DNA of 51,218 bases. It comes from CAYSCS01 sp964429695. Its GTDB lineage: Bacteria > Acidobacteriota > Aminicenantia > Aminicenantales > Aminicenantaceae. Where the stretch lies: positions 1 to 51,218 of the forward strand of contig CAYSCS010000104.1 in the NCBI GenBank assembly GCA_964429695.1, in the 5' to 3' direction. Below are positions 1-7,958 of this stretch, in pieces (within the stretch, counting starts at the first letter, position 1; every line of letters begins with the position of its first letter). The notes beneath the pieces were generated by a model. It was given only the letters and a program-made list of their open reading frames with translations. It was not told the DNA's origin and did no database searches. Position numbers and translations under genes: made by a program.

Positions 1-69
1 AATTTCCAAAAGGATAGGGAAGAGCTAGAGTTAGAGAGGTCTTATCAATTGGTTCATGATTACTTTTAA
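1..69 (+). CDS. possible 3' end of an unidentified gene cut by the window edge
   Basis: Frame 1 is open from the first base to a TAA at 67-69 and gives a charged 22-residue tail ending in HDYF. It reads like the C-terminus of a real protein, but there is too little to name a family. It could be chance. Confidence 0.2.
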   Translation, partial: NFQKDREELELERSYQLVHDYF

Positions 70-153
70 GCAATTAAGCCTCTCAATTTTGAAGGTAGAA
101 TACAAATGGATTTAACTCCATCTAGCAATTTTGGGACATTGCCAAAGATTAAA

Positions 154-1306
154 TCAAGGAGCTAGACCTTCTCTTAAAGAAGAGGGGAAGATAAGATAAT
201 GGATTGAGATGAGGAGTCCCAGGAGTCCTATAAAGAAGAAGGGTGAGCTGATTCCGAATCTATCAGCAATTATTCCATTAAAGAGTGAAACGAGCGCACC
301 TGCAATCATCTGCACGTTAGCGGCGAGGCTAAAAGCCTGAGCCTGTGACGGTTCAGGTGTCTTGTTTCCTACAGAGGACTGGAGGGCAGGATAGAGACAT
401 GCTCCAAACAAGAAAAGGTTGATTAAAGCTATTTCGAGACTAATTGCTCTGCCGAGGAGAAGAAGGAAGAGCCAAAAAGAGCAACAAGAGTTATCCTCCT
501 TCTCCCTACCACCCTGCTCAATAAGCCAAACAAAAAGGAGACAATTATCCCTGTCCCAATCAATGCCGCAAGATAGAAGCCTGTATAAGTCATTGAAAAG
601 CCAAATTTATGGTTGAGAAGGGGGGGAGCAAAATAGACTGTTGTCACCCAGCCAATTCCTCCAAAGATAAAGCCAGGGATGAAGTGATGGATCGTTTTTA
701 GGGTAGCCAACCTGGATGAAAGATTGTATTTAACCCTCAATCGACTCCTTGTCCTTGTTTTCGCGACGAGAAGGAAGCTTATCGAACCCAGGATAAAGAC
801 TAAAATAGACCACAATATAAGCGGAGCCTTCCAGGTTTTCGTCTGGGCAAAATATCCAGCTGAGATAAAAGCAAGAAATACTCCCAGATTTCCTGACCCT
901 CCCTGGATTCCCATGGCAGAATCAATCAACTCTGCTGGATGAGTCTTAGAAACCCAGGTAATTCCCACCGAATGATAGAAGGGATTGAAGGCCCTCATAA
1001 AGAAATAAAAGAGAGCAAGGAAGAAAAACGATCTTTATAGGGAGATGAGGAAGATTGAAAACCGATGCCTGCATAACTCAAGAAAAGAAGATGTTTGTAT
1101 TCAAATCTGTTCGATAGAGGAACTAAAAAAACTTGAAATAGAAAAGTTGTAAGCAGTCCTAAATTAGAAAGAATACCGATACGGGAATAGCTGGTGATTA
1201 TGAATTGATGAGTATAAAGAAGAGGGAAAATCATGGACACAGTCACAGTAGAGGCATTGTTAAAGGCATGGAAGAGAGAGCCTGAGAAGAGAACTCTCTT
1301 CTTCAA
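154..1306 (-). pseudogene. MFS transporter, broken by frameshifts
   Basis: Three consecutive minus-strand frames together spell one major facilitator superfamily protein, a proton-driven drug or metabolite exporter with hydrophobic helices throughout. The first part (to 995) covers the N-terminal helices and includes HAFNNAST. The second (998-429) carries the middle helices, including GIGWVTTVYFAPPLL. The third (about 480-154) carries the last helices, including GIIADRFGIS. The first junction needs a frame change near 1050, and the new frame also has an in-frame TAA just upstream of the coding resumption. The second junction is a frame change near 470. The most plausible start is a TTG at 1306 (reading KKRVLFSG), because the open frame further upstream runs into the palindromic element at 1418-1626. 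Similarity is to fosmidomycin-resistance-like MFS proteins, but the substrate is unknown. Two separate lesions make sequencing error less likely than decay. Confidence 0.8.
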
Positions 1307-1417
1307 AATTACTTCTGAAGAATTTTTCCTGGGCTCAGCATATGAGTTTACTCTTTTTTCAGCAAGCCTCTTCTCTTTAATTCTTTTTAAACTCAATTTA
1401 TCTAAGAAGCCAGAAAA

Positions 1418-1626
1418 CCCCAGGCTTTCAAGCCTGGGGATGAATGGCACACGGAACGAAGCCAGCAAAGCTGGCGGAGTGGAGGCAAATCCGGCATAAT
1501 CTGGTTATGGCCAGATACACAACCGGAGCCCATACGAGACATCGGCTTCAATGTCATTCGCGATCAGACAAGAAAGCCATAACCAGATTATGTCAGAGGG
1601 CCGATACCCTGGGCTTTAGCCCAGGG
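1418..1626. mobile_element. non-autonomous palindromic element, IS200/IS605-like relic
   Basis: The segment is bounded by two strong hairpins: a 10-bp stem with a 2-nt loop at 1418-1439 (arm CCCCAGGCTT) and a 9-bp stem with a TT loop at 1607-1626 (arm CCCTGGGCT). Between them are a 6-bp hairpin at 1461-1475 (GCCAGC/GCTGGC) and a perfect 17-bp inverted repeat at 1495-1511 and 1576-1592 (CATAATCTGGTTATGGC). The local G+C is clearly above that of the flanks. GC-rich hairpins of the form CCC-GGCTTTAGCC-GGG at both ends are typical of IS200/IS605 elements and of the omega-RNA region of TnpB genes. No transposase is encoded, so any mobility would be in trans. A REP/RAYT-type repeat or a structured RNA is the alternative. 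Confidence 0.55.
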
Positions 1627-1670
1627 TGTGGCTTCATTTCTCCTTTGATAATTATCTTAAAAAACTCGAT

Positions 1671-3737
1671 TTAATAGATTTCAAGCTCCAGAGTTTTTTC
1701 GATGAAATCAGTGTCTAAGGTAATGAATAGGTCACGGTTCAGAGTTTCCGAGGTAAAATCTATTCTTTTTCCGTTTAATTTAAGTAATAGATTTATTTTT
1801 AAATCATTCTCATTCTTAAAGAGGTCAGGCCAAGGGTTGAGAATCTTGATTTTTCCTCGTTTCTCATGGTTACTGTTAAATTTCATGGTGAGTTTTTTTG
1901 CTTCCTGCTCAAATTCATATTCATAAGCAAAAAAGAGATTGTTTGCAGGAATTAAGACAGCGATTTTCCCTGAATCCTTGCCAAGTTTTGGTTCAAGGCT
2001 CATGTTCTTTCTTCCTATTTTAATTCCGAAGTAGCCTTCGAAAAGAGCCCTTCCGATACTTGCTGCGCTTCCGCAATAGAAATCGCTTCCCCATCCCACT
2101 CCCTCACGATTATCCCATTCAAAAAAGCCTCGATTGTTGAGGTTTTTTGTTGCAATCTCAAGAAGCTTTTCTCTGGCAACTTGGCTGAATCCATTCTCGA
2201 ACATGGCTAGCACGAGCCTTCCCCCGAACCAGTCCCACTGGGCTCCGTTTTGGTATTCAAAGGGAGCATCCATCAGGGGATGCTTGAAAAAGCCCGCAGG
2301 GTAGGGGGGGAGAAGGGTGCCGCTTAAGGTAGAGAGACCATATTCCTTCTGCCTCTTGAGAGCAGTTTCAATTATTCTTCGCACTTTTTCTTTATCTGCT
2401 ATACCTGAGAGGACAGCCTGGGTGTTACCTCCTGTAGCAAAAATATCATCTTCATCAAAATCATGTACCAATCGATCTAGATGAAGGTGGATTCTATAGT
2501 AGCCTTTCTCTTCCATCCACAGCCATTTATTGGTGTTTATCTTTATCGAATTTGCCCATTGCCTCCAGAAGATGGCTTTATTCTCTTTATCAAGAGATTC
2601 GAAAAGCTCGCTTAGGTCGATGCATGCCTTATAGAACATGCTTTGGTCGTAGATATCTGCGGTCCAGTGTGTGCTTTCATTCACATCCAAAGCTTGTTCA
2701 TCTTTCCTCATAAAATCAATGTCTCCCCAATCAGCCGTATGGGCTCCAGTAATTAGTCCGTAGTCTTTGTCGTAGCGGCTGTGAAGAACAAAAAGGAGTG
2801 CTTTCTCCAGTCTTTCTACGACCTCTATTCCCCTTATTTTCTTCACCAACCACTCTCGCCCTGCGAGTTCAAAGATTTGATAGGCAGCCTGCACCGCGCT
2901 CGTTTCCTGGTCTGTTTCTGTAGTGTTTTTTTCTGAATTTCCTTCTCCATCTATCCAGTCTTCAAGAGAGCCATCTTCTTTTTGATGAGCAAGATGCTCT
3001 TCGAGCCAAGTGCTAAGAAAACGTATGTCATAAAAATAGCGGGAGACTGGAATTATGGTATTTGAATCACGAAGCCAGACTTGAGGGTAGTCTTCTCCGC
3101 CCTTAAATCCGAAGACATTTCCTGTTTTCCCCTCGAAAGAAATCTCATTCTTGAAAAGAGTGAGGCGAATGAGCTTTTTTATTCTATTGAATTCATTGCG
3201 AGTAGATTGGAAGTTTGTCTGCTTTACTTCTTTTATCGATAGGAGAGGGAGGTCTTCGAGAAAGAGGGACTTCTTCACCTCAAGGAAAGCAGTTGCCGTT
3301 TTTGAACCGTAATCTTTAAACCAAGAAATCCCTTCTCTAACTAAGTCAAATTCAATAAAATATTTTCCCTCTTCAAGGGGAGACTTTATTGAGACTGAAA
3401 CCTCAGTCTCTTCCCCTGCTCTCACTTTTTTCGCCAGGGTGTATCTGCGGTTCTCAAATTTAAGCATCTTTTTCTCTTCAGAAAGAATATGGTAGGAGAG
3501 GAGAACAGGGTTTTTACCTCTTGAGCTCCATGAGACCCTGCCTGTGTTTTTAATTTTGAGTTTTACCCTGAGGCTTTCTCCCTCTGAGGATGAATAGTTG
3601 CTTCTTTCAGGCTTGATAAGACAAGCATAAGCAGTTTTTAGACCCCTTCTTTCATTCTTGCTTAGAAGTAGGAAGAGAAGAAGAGCAAGGAAGAAAACAA
3701 AGCAGATGAAGGCTAAGATTTTAGTTTTTTTTCTCAT
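1671..3737 (-). CDS. membrane-anchored six-hairpin glycosidase (amylo-alpha-1,6-glucosidase-like)
   Basis: This 688-residue protein starts with a signal anchor (about residues 7-26), so the enzyme should act outside the cytoplasmic membrane. Residues 35-155 look like an immunoglobulin-type beta-sandwich (KIKNTGRVSWSS). Residues about 190-590 form an (alpha/alpha)6 catalytic domain with the hallmarks VWLRDSNT, ETSAVQAAY, HTADWGD, ATGGNTQAVLSG and NGAQWDWFGGR. These match the glycogen-debranching/GH63/GH15-like superfamily, whose members hydrolyse alpha-glucosidic bonds by acid/base carboxylates. The final 90 residues form another beta-rich domain. The gene follows hypE by only 20 bp in the same direction and may be cotranscribed, with no functional link evident. 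The exact substrate cannot be read from the sequence. Confidence 0.75.
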   Translation of the reverse strand: MRKKTKILAFICFVFFLALLLFLLLSKNERRGLKTAYACLIKPERSNYSSSEGESLRVKLKIKNTGRVSWSSRGKNPVLLSYHILSEEKKMLKFENRRYTLAKKVRAGEETEVSVSIKSPLEEGKYFIEFDLVREGISWFKDYGSKTATAFLEVKKSLFLEDLPLLSIKEVKQTNFQSTRNEFNRIKKLIRLTLFKNEISFEGKTGNVFGFKGGEDYPQVWLRDSNTIIPVSRYFYDIRFLSTWLEEHLAHQKEDGSLEDWIDGEGNSEKNTTETDQETSAVQAAYQIFELAGREWLVKKIRGIEVVERLEKALLFVLHSRYDKDYGLITGAHTADWGDIDFMRKDEQALDVNESTHWTADIYDQSMFYKACIDLSELFESLDKENKAIFWRQWANSIKINTNKWLWMEEKGYYRIHLHLDRLVHDFDEDDIFATGGNTQAVLSGIADKEKVRRIIETALKRQKEYGLSTLSGTLLPPYPAGFFKHPLMDAPFEYQNGAQWDWFGGRLVLAMFENGFSQVAREKLLEIATKNLNNRGFFEWDNREGVGWGSDFYCGSAASIGRALFEGYFGIKIGRKNMSLEPKLGKDSGKIAVLIPANNLFFAYEYEFEQEAKKLTMKFNSNHEKRGKIKILNPWPDLFKNENDLKINLLLKLNGKRIDFTSETLNRDLFITLDTDFIEKTLELEIY

Positions 3738-3757
3738 TTCCTGGGGACCATTAGATC

Positions 3758-4744
3758 TCAGCAGATGCGAGGGAGAAGTTCTGAGGTTAAGGGTTCAAGA
3801 AGCCTTAACCCGCCAGGAAGAGTCTGGAGCAACAGTTTTCCCTTAGCGTCTCCCCTCTCTTCCACTTTTCCTATGACCCCAGCCTTTTTTCCCAGAGGAT
3901 TTCTTTTTATTAGAGAGAGTAGTTTGGAACTCTTCTCAGCTTCAACCACGAGCACAGCTCTTCCTTCGCAGGCAAGATAAAGAGGGTCTATTCCTAAGAT
4001 CTCGGCTGCCGCTCTCACTTGACGCGAAAGAGGGATTTTTTCTTCTTCAATAATTAAGGCATAGGGGAGCTTATCTGCTAGCTCCGAAAGGATTGTGGCA
4101 AGCCCACCCCGGGTTACATCCCTCATCCAATGCACGCCTTTCTCCCATAGAGGGAGGAGAAAATTTAAGGGTGCACAATCGCTTTTTGCCCTGGATTCAA
4201 CTCCGAAATCTCCTCTTGCCAGCATGACTGCTAGGCTATGTTCGCCCACGGTTCCGGTGATTATTATCCTATCTCCTGGCCTTATTTTCTTGATTGAAGG
4301 TCGAGCTATTATTTCACCGATGCCTGAGGTGTTAATATAAATCTTATCCCCCTGACCTCTTCTCACTACCTTGGTATCGCCAGTTATTATTTTTACTCTA
4401 GACTTAAGGGCTGCCTTTTTTATTGAGGTCAAGACCCTCTCCAAGGTTTTAAACTCAAGTCCTTCCTCTATGATTAGAGAAAGCGAAATGTACCTTGGTC
4501 GAGCGCCAGAGACGATAAGGTCGTTCACCGTTCCATTCACACACAGGCTTCCAATGTCTCCTCCAGGAAAGAAAATTGGGTCGACAACATAGCTGTCGGT
4601 AGTAAAGGCAATCCCCTGAGGAAGGAGGGCTGAGTCTCCGAGCTCTTCCAGGAATTTATTTTTAAAGTTTTTGAGGATTTGATTGCTTATGAAATCCCGC
4701 ATAAGCTTTCCGCCACTTCCGAGCTCGAGTGAGATCTTTTCCAT
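3758..4744 (-). CDS. hypE: hydrogenase maturation protein HypE
   Basis: HypE makes the cyanide ligands of the NiFe-hydrogenase active site. It takes a carbamoyl group from HypF on its C-terminal cysteine and dehydrates it to thiocyanate. The protein (328 aa) ends in PRIC, the invariant tail whose cysteine is modified, and has the PurM/AIR-synthase fold signatures ELGSGGKLMRDFI near the start and RDVTRGGLATILSEL for ATP binding. A longer frame begins at 4957 inside hypD, but the ATG at 4744 is preceded by a GAGAGGA ribosome site, gives the family N-terminus and lies 22 bp after the hypD stop, so it is preferred. It sits in a hypC-hypD-hypE run; hypF is at 43632-45941. Confidence 0.95.
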   Translation of the reverse strand: MEKISLELGSGGKLMRDFISNQILKNFKNKFLEELGDSALLPQGIAFTTDSYVVDPIFFPGGDIGSLCVNGTVNDLIVSGARPRYISLSLIIEEGLEFKTLERVLTSIKKAALKSRVKIITGDTKVVRRGQGDKIYINTSGIGEIIARPSIKKIRPGDRIIITGTVGEHSLAVMLARGDFGVESRAKSDCAPLNFLLPLWEKGVHWMRDVTRGGLATILSELADKLPYALIIEEEKIPLSRQVRAAAEILGIDPLYLACEGRAVLVVEAEKSSKLLSLIKRNPLGKKAGVIGKVEERGDAKGKLLLQTLPGGLRLLEPLTSELLPRIC

Positions 4745-4766
4745 GTTTTTTCCTCTCTTTTTTCGA

Positions 4767-5864
4767 TTATTTTTTCCTGTATTTATAGTGAGCAAGACAG
4801 GGACCTTCAAAAGACACCATGCATGGACCGCAGGGATTATCAGGATTGCACCTTCTTGAAAATAGAGGACATTGTGGGGGTTCAAGCTTCCCTTTAATGA
4901 CTTCGCCACAACGGCAACCTGGCAGATCTTCCGCACTTCCCTGAAACTCGAGTTCATATTTGCGGATGGTATCCCAGGGATGTAACTCTCCTTTAAGCCT
5001 TAGACCGCTGAGGGGGATGACTCCCAGCCCTCGCCAGTGCGCATCAATCGGCTCGAGATTTTCTTCCATGATGGCTTTGGCTCGAGGATTTCCTTCTAGC
5101 CTTACCACTCGCGAATATTCATTGAAGACAGTGGGTCTACCTTCCCTTATCTGATCTAGGATAGAAATTATTGCCAGAAGTATATCTGCTGGCTCAAACC
5201 CTGTTATTACTCCTGGGATGCCATAATCTCTGGGAATAAACTGGTAAGGTTCAATTCCAATTATGGCGCTAACATGACCAGGATAGAGAAAGCCTGCAAT
5301 GGCAACGTCTTTTGCTTCAAGCAGAGATTTCAGGGGGGGAGGAATTAGCCAGAATGCAGAAAGCACAGAGTAATTTTCAACCCCTTCTGCGCGGGCTTTT
5401 CTCACGGTTTGGACGATTGAGGGTATCGTCGTTTCGAATCCTACCCCGAAGAAAACTATTTCTTTATCTTTATTTATTCTTGCTAATTCCAGTGATTCTT
5501 GGGGTGAATAGACAATCTTAATTAGAGAGCCCATGGCAGGAACCGCGTTCTGAAGAGAGCCTTTTAAAGTGGGAACCCTCGTCATATCTCCAAATGTTGT
5601 CAGAATCAAGTTTTCTCTTTTGGTTACGAGTTCTATGGCTGCCTCATGGAATTCGTTGGGTGTGATACATACAGGACAGCCAGGTCCTGAGACCATTTTT
5701 ACTCCTGCAGTTTCGAGTAAATCTTTAAGCCCGAACCTGTGGATGGTCATGGTGTGAGTTCCGCATACCTCCATGATGGGGAGAGGAGAATTTCTTTTAC
5801 CTGCTTTTTTCTTTATTTCCTTGAGGAGAGCTTCGATTACTCTTTTTTCTCTGAATTCTTTCAT
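4767..5864 (-). CDS. hypD: hydrogenase maturation protein HypD
   Basis: HypD is the iron-sulfur scaffold on which, together with HypC, the Fe(CN)2CO unit of NiFe hydrogenases is assembled in the cytoplasm. The 365-residue protein has the conserved cysteine motifs EVCGTHTM (about residues 33-40) and GPGCPVC (about 80-86), GFETT in the middle, and a C-terminal [4Fe-4S] region rich in cysteine (CRCGEVIKG, CPLFSRRCNPDNPCGPCMV). Length and motif order are normal for the family. It lies between hypC (85 bp upstream) and hypE (22 bp downstream) on the same strand. Confidence 0.96.
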   Translation of the reverse strand: MKEFREKRVIEALLKEIKKKAGKRNSPLPIMEVCGTHTMTIHRFGLKDLLETAGVKMVSGPGCPVCITPNEFHEAAIELVTKRENLILTTFGDMTRVPTLKGSLQNAVPAMGSLIKIVYSPQESLELARINKDKEIVFFGVGFETTIPSIVQTVRKARAEGVENYSVLSAFWLIPPPLKSLLEAKDVAIAGFLYPGHVSAIIGIEPYQFIPRDYGIPGVITGFEPADILLAIISILDQIREGRPTVFNEYSRVVRLEGNPRAKAIMEENLEPIDAHWRGLGVIPLSGLRLKGELHPWDTIRKYELEFQGSAEDLPGCRCGEVIKGKLEPPQCPLFSRRCNPDNPCGPCMVSFEGPCLAHYKYRKK

Positions 5865-5949
5865 CTCTTTGGATAGAATTTTGAGGCGCTAACTTAATGT
5901 TATTTGTGATTTTTTCTGAAAAATACTTAATCCTTCTCTGGAACTTTCT

Positions 5950-6177
5950 TCATGATTTTTCGTAGCTAGCTATTTCTCTAAGGAGGGCAAGGGTTTCCTG
6001 TGCTTCTTTTTCGTCCAGTTTAGAAATGGCAAAACCTGCATGAACGATGACCCAATCTCCCTTTCTCGCCTCCTCTATTAAAGAAAAATCTACTTTCAAC
6101 TTCGTCCCCAAATACTCAACCCTTCCCTTTCTTGATTTATCGACATCTATAACTTTAGCTGGAATTCCCAGGCACAT
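5950..6177 (-). CDS. hypC: hydrogenase maturation chaperone HypC
   Basis: HypC/HupF proteins are small OB-fold chaperones that pair with HypD during Fe(CN)2CO assembly and then deliver the unit to the hydrogenase large subunit. The 75-residue product starts MCLGIPAKV, with the essential cysteine at position 2, and contains DWVIVHAGFAIS, the other conserved block. It is the first gene of a hypC-hypD-hypE run. An AAGG about 10 nt before the ATG is a weak ribosome site. Its start faces uppS across an 80-90 bp divergent promoter region. Confidence 0.96.
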   Translation of the reverse strand: MCLGIPAKVIDVDKSRKGRVEYLGTKLKVDFSLIEEARKGDWVIVHAGFAISKLDEKEAQETLALLREIASYEKS

Positions 6178-6233
6178 TTTTTTTCAACCTTAGACGATAG
6201 ATTACCAGAACCAGAGGTGAAAGTCCACTTTTT

Positions 6234-6262
6234 TTGACAATTCGGGGATAAGCTCCTATAAT
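6234..6262 (+). promoter_or_regulatory. consensus sigma70 promoter for uppS operon
   Basis: TTGACA at 6234-6239 and TATAAT at 6257-6262 are both perfect hexamers separated by an optimal 17 bp. The predicted transcription start is near 6269-6270. The first ATG of the uppS frame (6261) lies inside the -10 box and so cannot be in the transcript. Confidence 0.85.
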
Positions 6263-6269
6263 GAATTTC

Positions 6270-7055
6270 ATGAAATGGGATGTTGAGGGGTTCATAGAAC
6301 CCGGAAGTGAGGAAGAAAAGCTTCTCTTAAAGCTTGATCCCAGATGTCTTCCTCGCCATGTGGCCATAATCATGGATGGAAACGGGCGGTGGGCGAGGAA
6401 GAGAAAAATGCCGCGTGTTGAGGGACACAGAGCAGGGGCTAAGGCTGTGAGGGAAGTGGTTGAGACCTGTGCCAGGCTTGGGATAAAGATTCTTACGCTT
6501 TTCGCTTTTTCAAAAGAAAACTGGAAAAGACCAAAAGAAGAAATTCTGACCCTCTGGAAGCTACTCGAAGAATACCTCAAGAAAGAGGATAAAGTTTTAG
6601 TCAGAAATAAGATTCGTTTAAGAGTAATCGGGCAGAGAGAAGAAATACCTGTTCACCTGAGAAAAGAGCTCGAGCGGGTGGAAGAGCTTACCAAAGGAAA
6701 CGAAAGAATGACCATAGTCCTTGCCCTTAATTACAGTGGCAGGGCTGAAATTGTGGATGCGGTAAAGAAGATCATGAATGAGGATGGGGTTGACTCTAGC
6801 TCGTTGACCGAAGAGAAATTCTCAAATTATCTTTATACGAAAGGTCTTCCTGACCCGGATTTGTTGATTCGTACAAGCGGAGAGCTTCGTGTCTCAAATT
6901 TTCTTTTGTGGCAGATAGCGTATTCTGAAATCTGGATTACTCCTGAACTCTGGCCAGATTTTCGAAGAAAACACATCCTCGAAGCTCTCGTCGATTACCA
7001 GAAAAGAGAAAGGAGGTTTGGAGATATCCGTCCTCATAAGTCTTTATCAAGATAG
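6270..7055 (+). CDS. uppS: isoprenyl (undecaprenyl) diphosphate synthase
   Basis: UppS condenses isopentenyl diphosphate onto farnesyl diphosphate to make the C55 lipid carrier for peptidoglycan and O-antigen. The cis-prenyltransferase signatures are present: HVAIIMDGNGRWARKR with the catalytic Asp, AFSKENWKRP, LNYSGRAEIVDA, DPDLLIRTSGELRVSNFLLWQ and the C-terminal RRFG. The frame also has an ATG at 6261, but that codon overlaps the -10 box of a perfect promoter. The next ATG (6270) coincides with the expected transcription start and has no Shine-Dalgarno, which suggests a leaderless message and a 261-residue protein. It is the first gene of uppS-cdsA-dxr-rseP-ispG. Confidence 0.95.
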   Translation: MKWDVEGFIEPGSEEEKLLLKLDPRCLPRHVAIIMDGNGRWARKRKMPRVEGHRAGAKAVREVVETCARLGIKILTLFAFSKENWKRPKEEILTLWKLLEEYLKKEDKVLVRNKIRLRVIGQREEIPVHLRKELERVEELTKGNERMTIVLALNYSGRAEIVDAVKKIMNEDGVDSSSLTEEKFSNYLYTKGLPDPDLLIRTSGELRVSNFLLWQIAYSEIWITPELWPDFRRKHILEALVDYQKRERRFGDIRPHKSLSR

Positions 7056-7100
7056 CTTTCTCCATCCCCCCTTTCCCAAAAGGAAGCGAGAAGAAGACAT

Positions 7101-7114
7101 GGGTTTTTAAACCC
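7101..7114. repeat. short perfect hairpin between uppS and cdsA
   Basis: GGGTTT-TT-AAACCC forms a 6-bp stem in the 92-bp gap between uppS and cdsA. No T tract follows, so it is not a convincing terminator. It could stabilise or process the message. Confidence 0.3.
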
Positions 7115-7147
7115 GTTTAGCATAAATCAAGAGGATGCAATTCAAGG

Positions 7148-7954
7148 ATGAGCATTCAGAAAAGATTGCCAACTGCAATCGGTCTTCTTTTCTTAGTGTT
7201 TTTGGTTGTCGAGTATCTGCCTTCTTATGCCTTATTCATCCTGCTTCAAGTTTTTATCCTTGCCTCTTTGTATGAATATTATAATTTGGTGCAAAAGAGA
7301 AGGCTTTTCCCCAGAGAAATGATGGGGATAGTCATAGCCTTAATCATAAGTGCTTCATTTATTTTGAATGGATTCTCAATAGGATTCGCTCTCTTTATTT
7401 CCCTTCTTTTCTGCGGTCTTTATTATGTTATTTTTATTAATACCCTGGAAAAACTCCCCCTCTTTCCCTCCTCAATTTCTGTAACTTTTTTTGGGGCAGT
7501 TTATTTAAGTTTTACCCTCAACCATCTCTACCTTTTAAAGGTGGAGTATGGACGTTTTTTCATTTATTTTTTAGCTGCCGTTGTGTTTATGGGAGATACA
7601 GGAGCCTATTTATGCGGAAAACTTATGGGAAAAAAGAAGATTTTTCCCATTGCCAGTCCCAGGAAAACTTGGGAGGGGAGCGTAGGGGGGATCATATTTG
7701 CCTGTGCAGGAGGCTTGGTGGCTCGAAAGATATTGCTGGAGAATTTTCCAGTCCAGGAAGCAATCATCTGCTCTGTGCTGGTTCATGCCGTTGCCCAGAT
7801 AAGTGACCCTCTTGAATCGCTTTTCAAAAGAGCAGTTGGAGTGAAGGATTCATCTCGGATTCTACCCGGACATGGAGGGTTTCTCGACAGGGTAGATAGC
7901 CTAATTCTTGCAGCGCCATTTTTTTATTACTGGATGAAAATCCTTGGGAAATAG
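7148..7954 (+). CDS. cdsA: phosphatidate cytidylyltransferase
   Basis: CdsA makes CDP-diacylglycerol from phosphatidate and CTP at the inner membrane, the precursor of all major phospholipids. The 268-residue protein is almost entirely hydrophobic, with about seven or eight membrane helices. It carries the family signature near the C-terminus, SDPLESLFKRAVGVKDSSR, followed by LPGHGGFLDRVDSL, and an earlier MGDTGAYLCGKLMGKKK block. The start has an AAGG ribosome site. It lies between uppS and dxr, with dxr beginning 4 bp past its stop. Confidence 0.95.
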   Translation: MSIQKRLPTAIGLLFLVFLVVEYLPSYALFILLQVFILASLYEYYNLVQKRRLFPREMMGIVIALIISASFILNGFSIGFALFISLLFCGLYYVIFINTLEKLPLFPSSISVTFFGAVYLSFTLNHLYLLKVEYGRFFIYFLAAVVFMGDTGAYLCGKLMGKKKIFPIASPRKTWEGSVGGIIFACAGGLVARKILLENFPVQEAIICSVLVHAVAQISDPLESLFKRAVGVKDSSRILPGHGGFLDRVDSLILAAPFFYYWMKILGK

Positions 7955-7958
7955 GCAT

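Noticed and set aside
1671..3737. Cytosolic glycogen debranching enzyme
   Set aside because: The N-terminal membrane anchor and the extracytoplasmic Ig-like domain indicate an exported enzyme, so a glycogen role is not supported.
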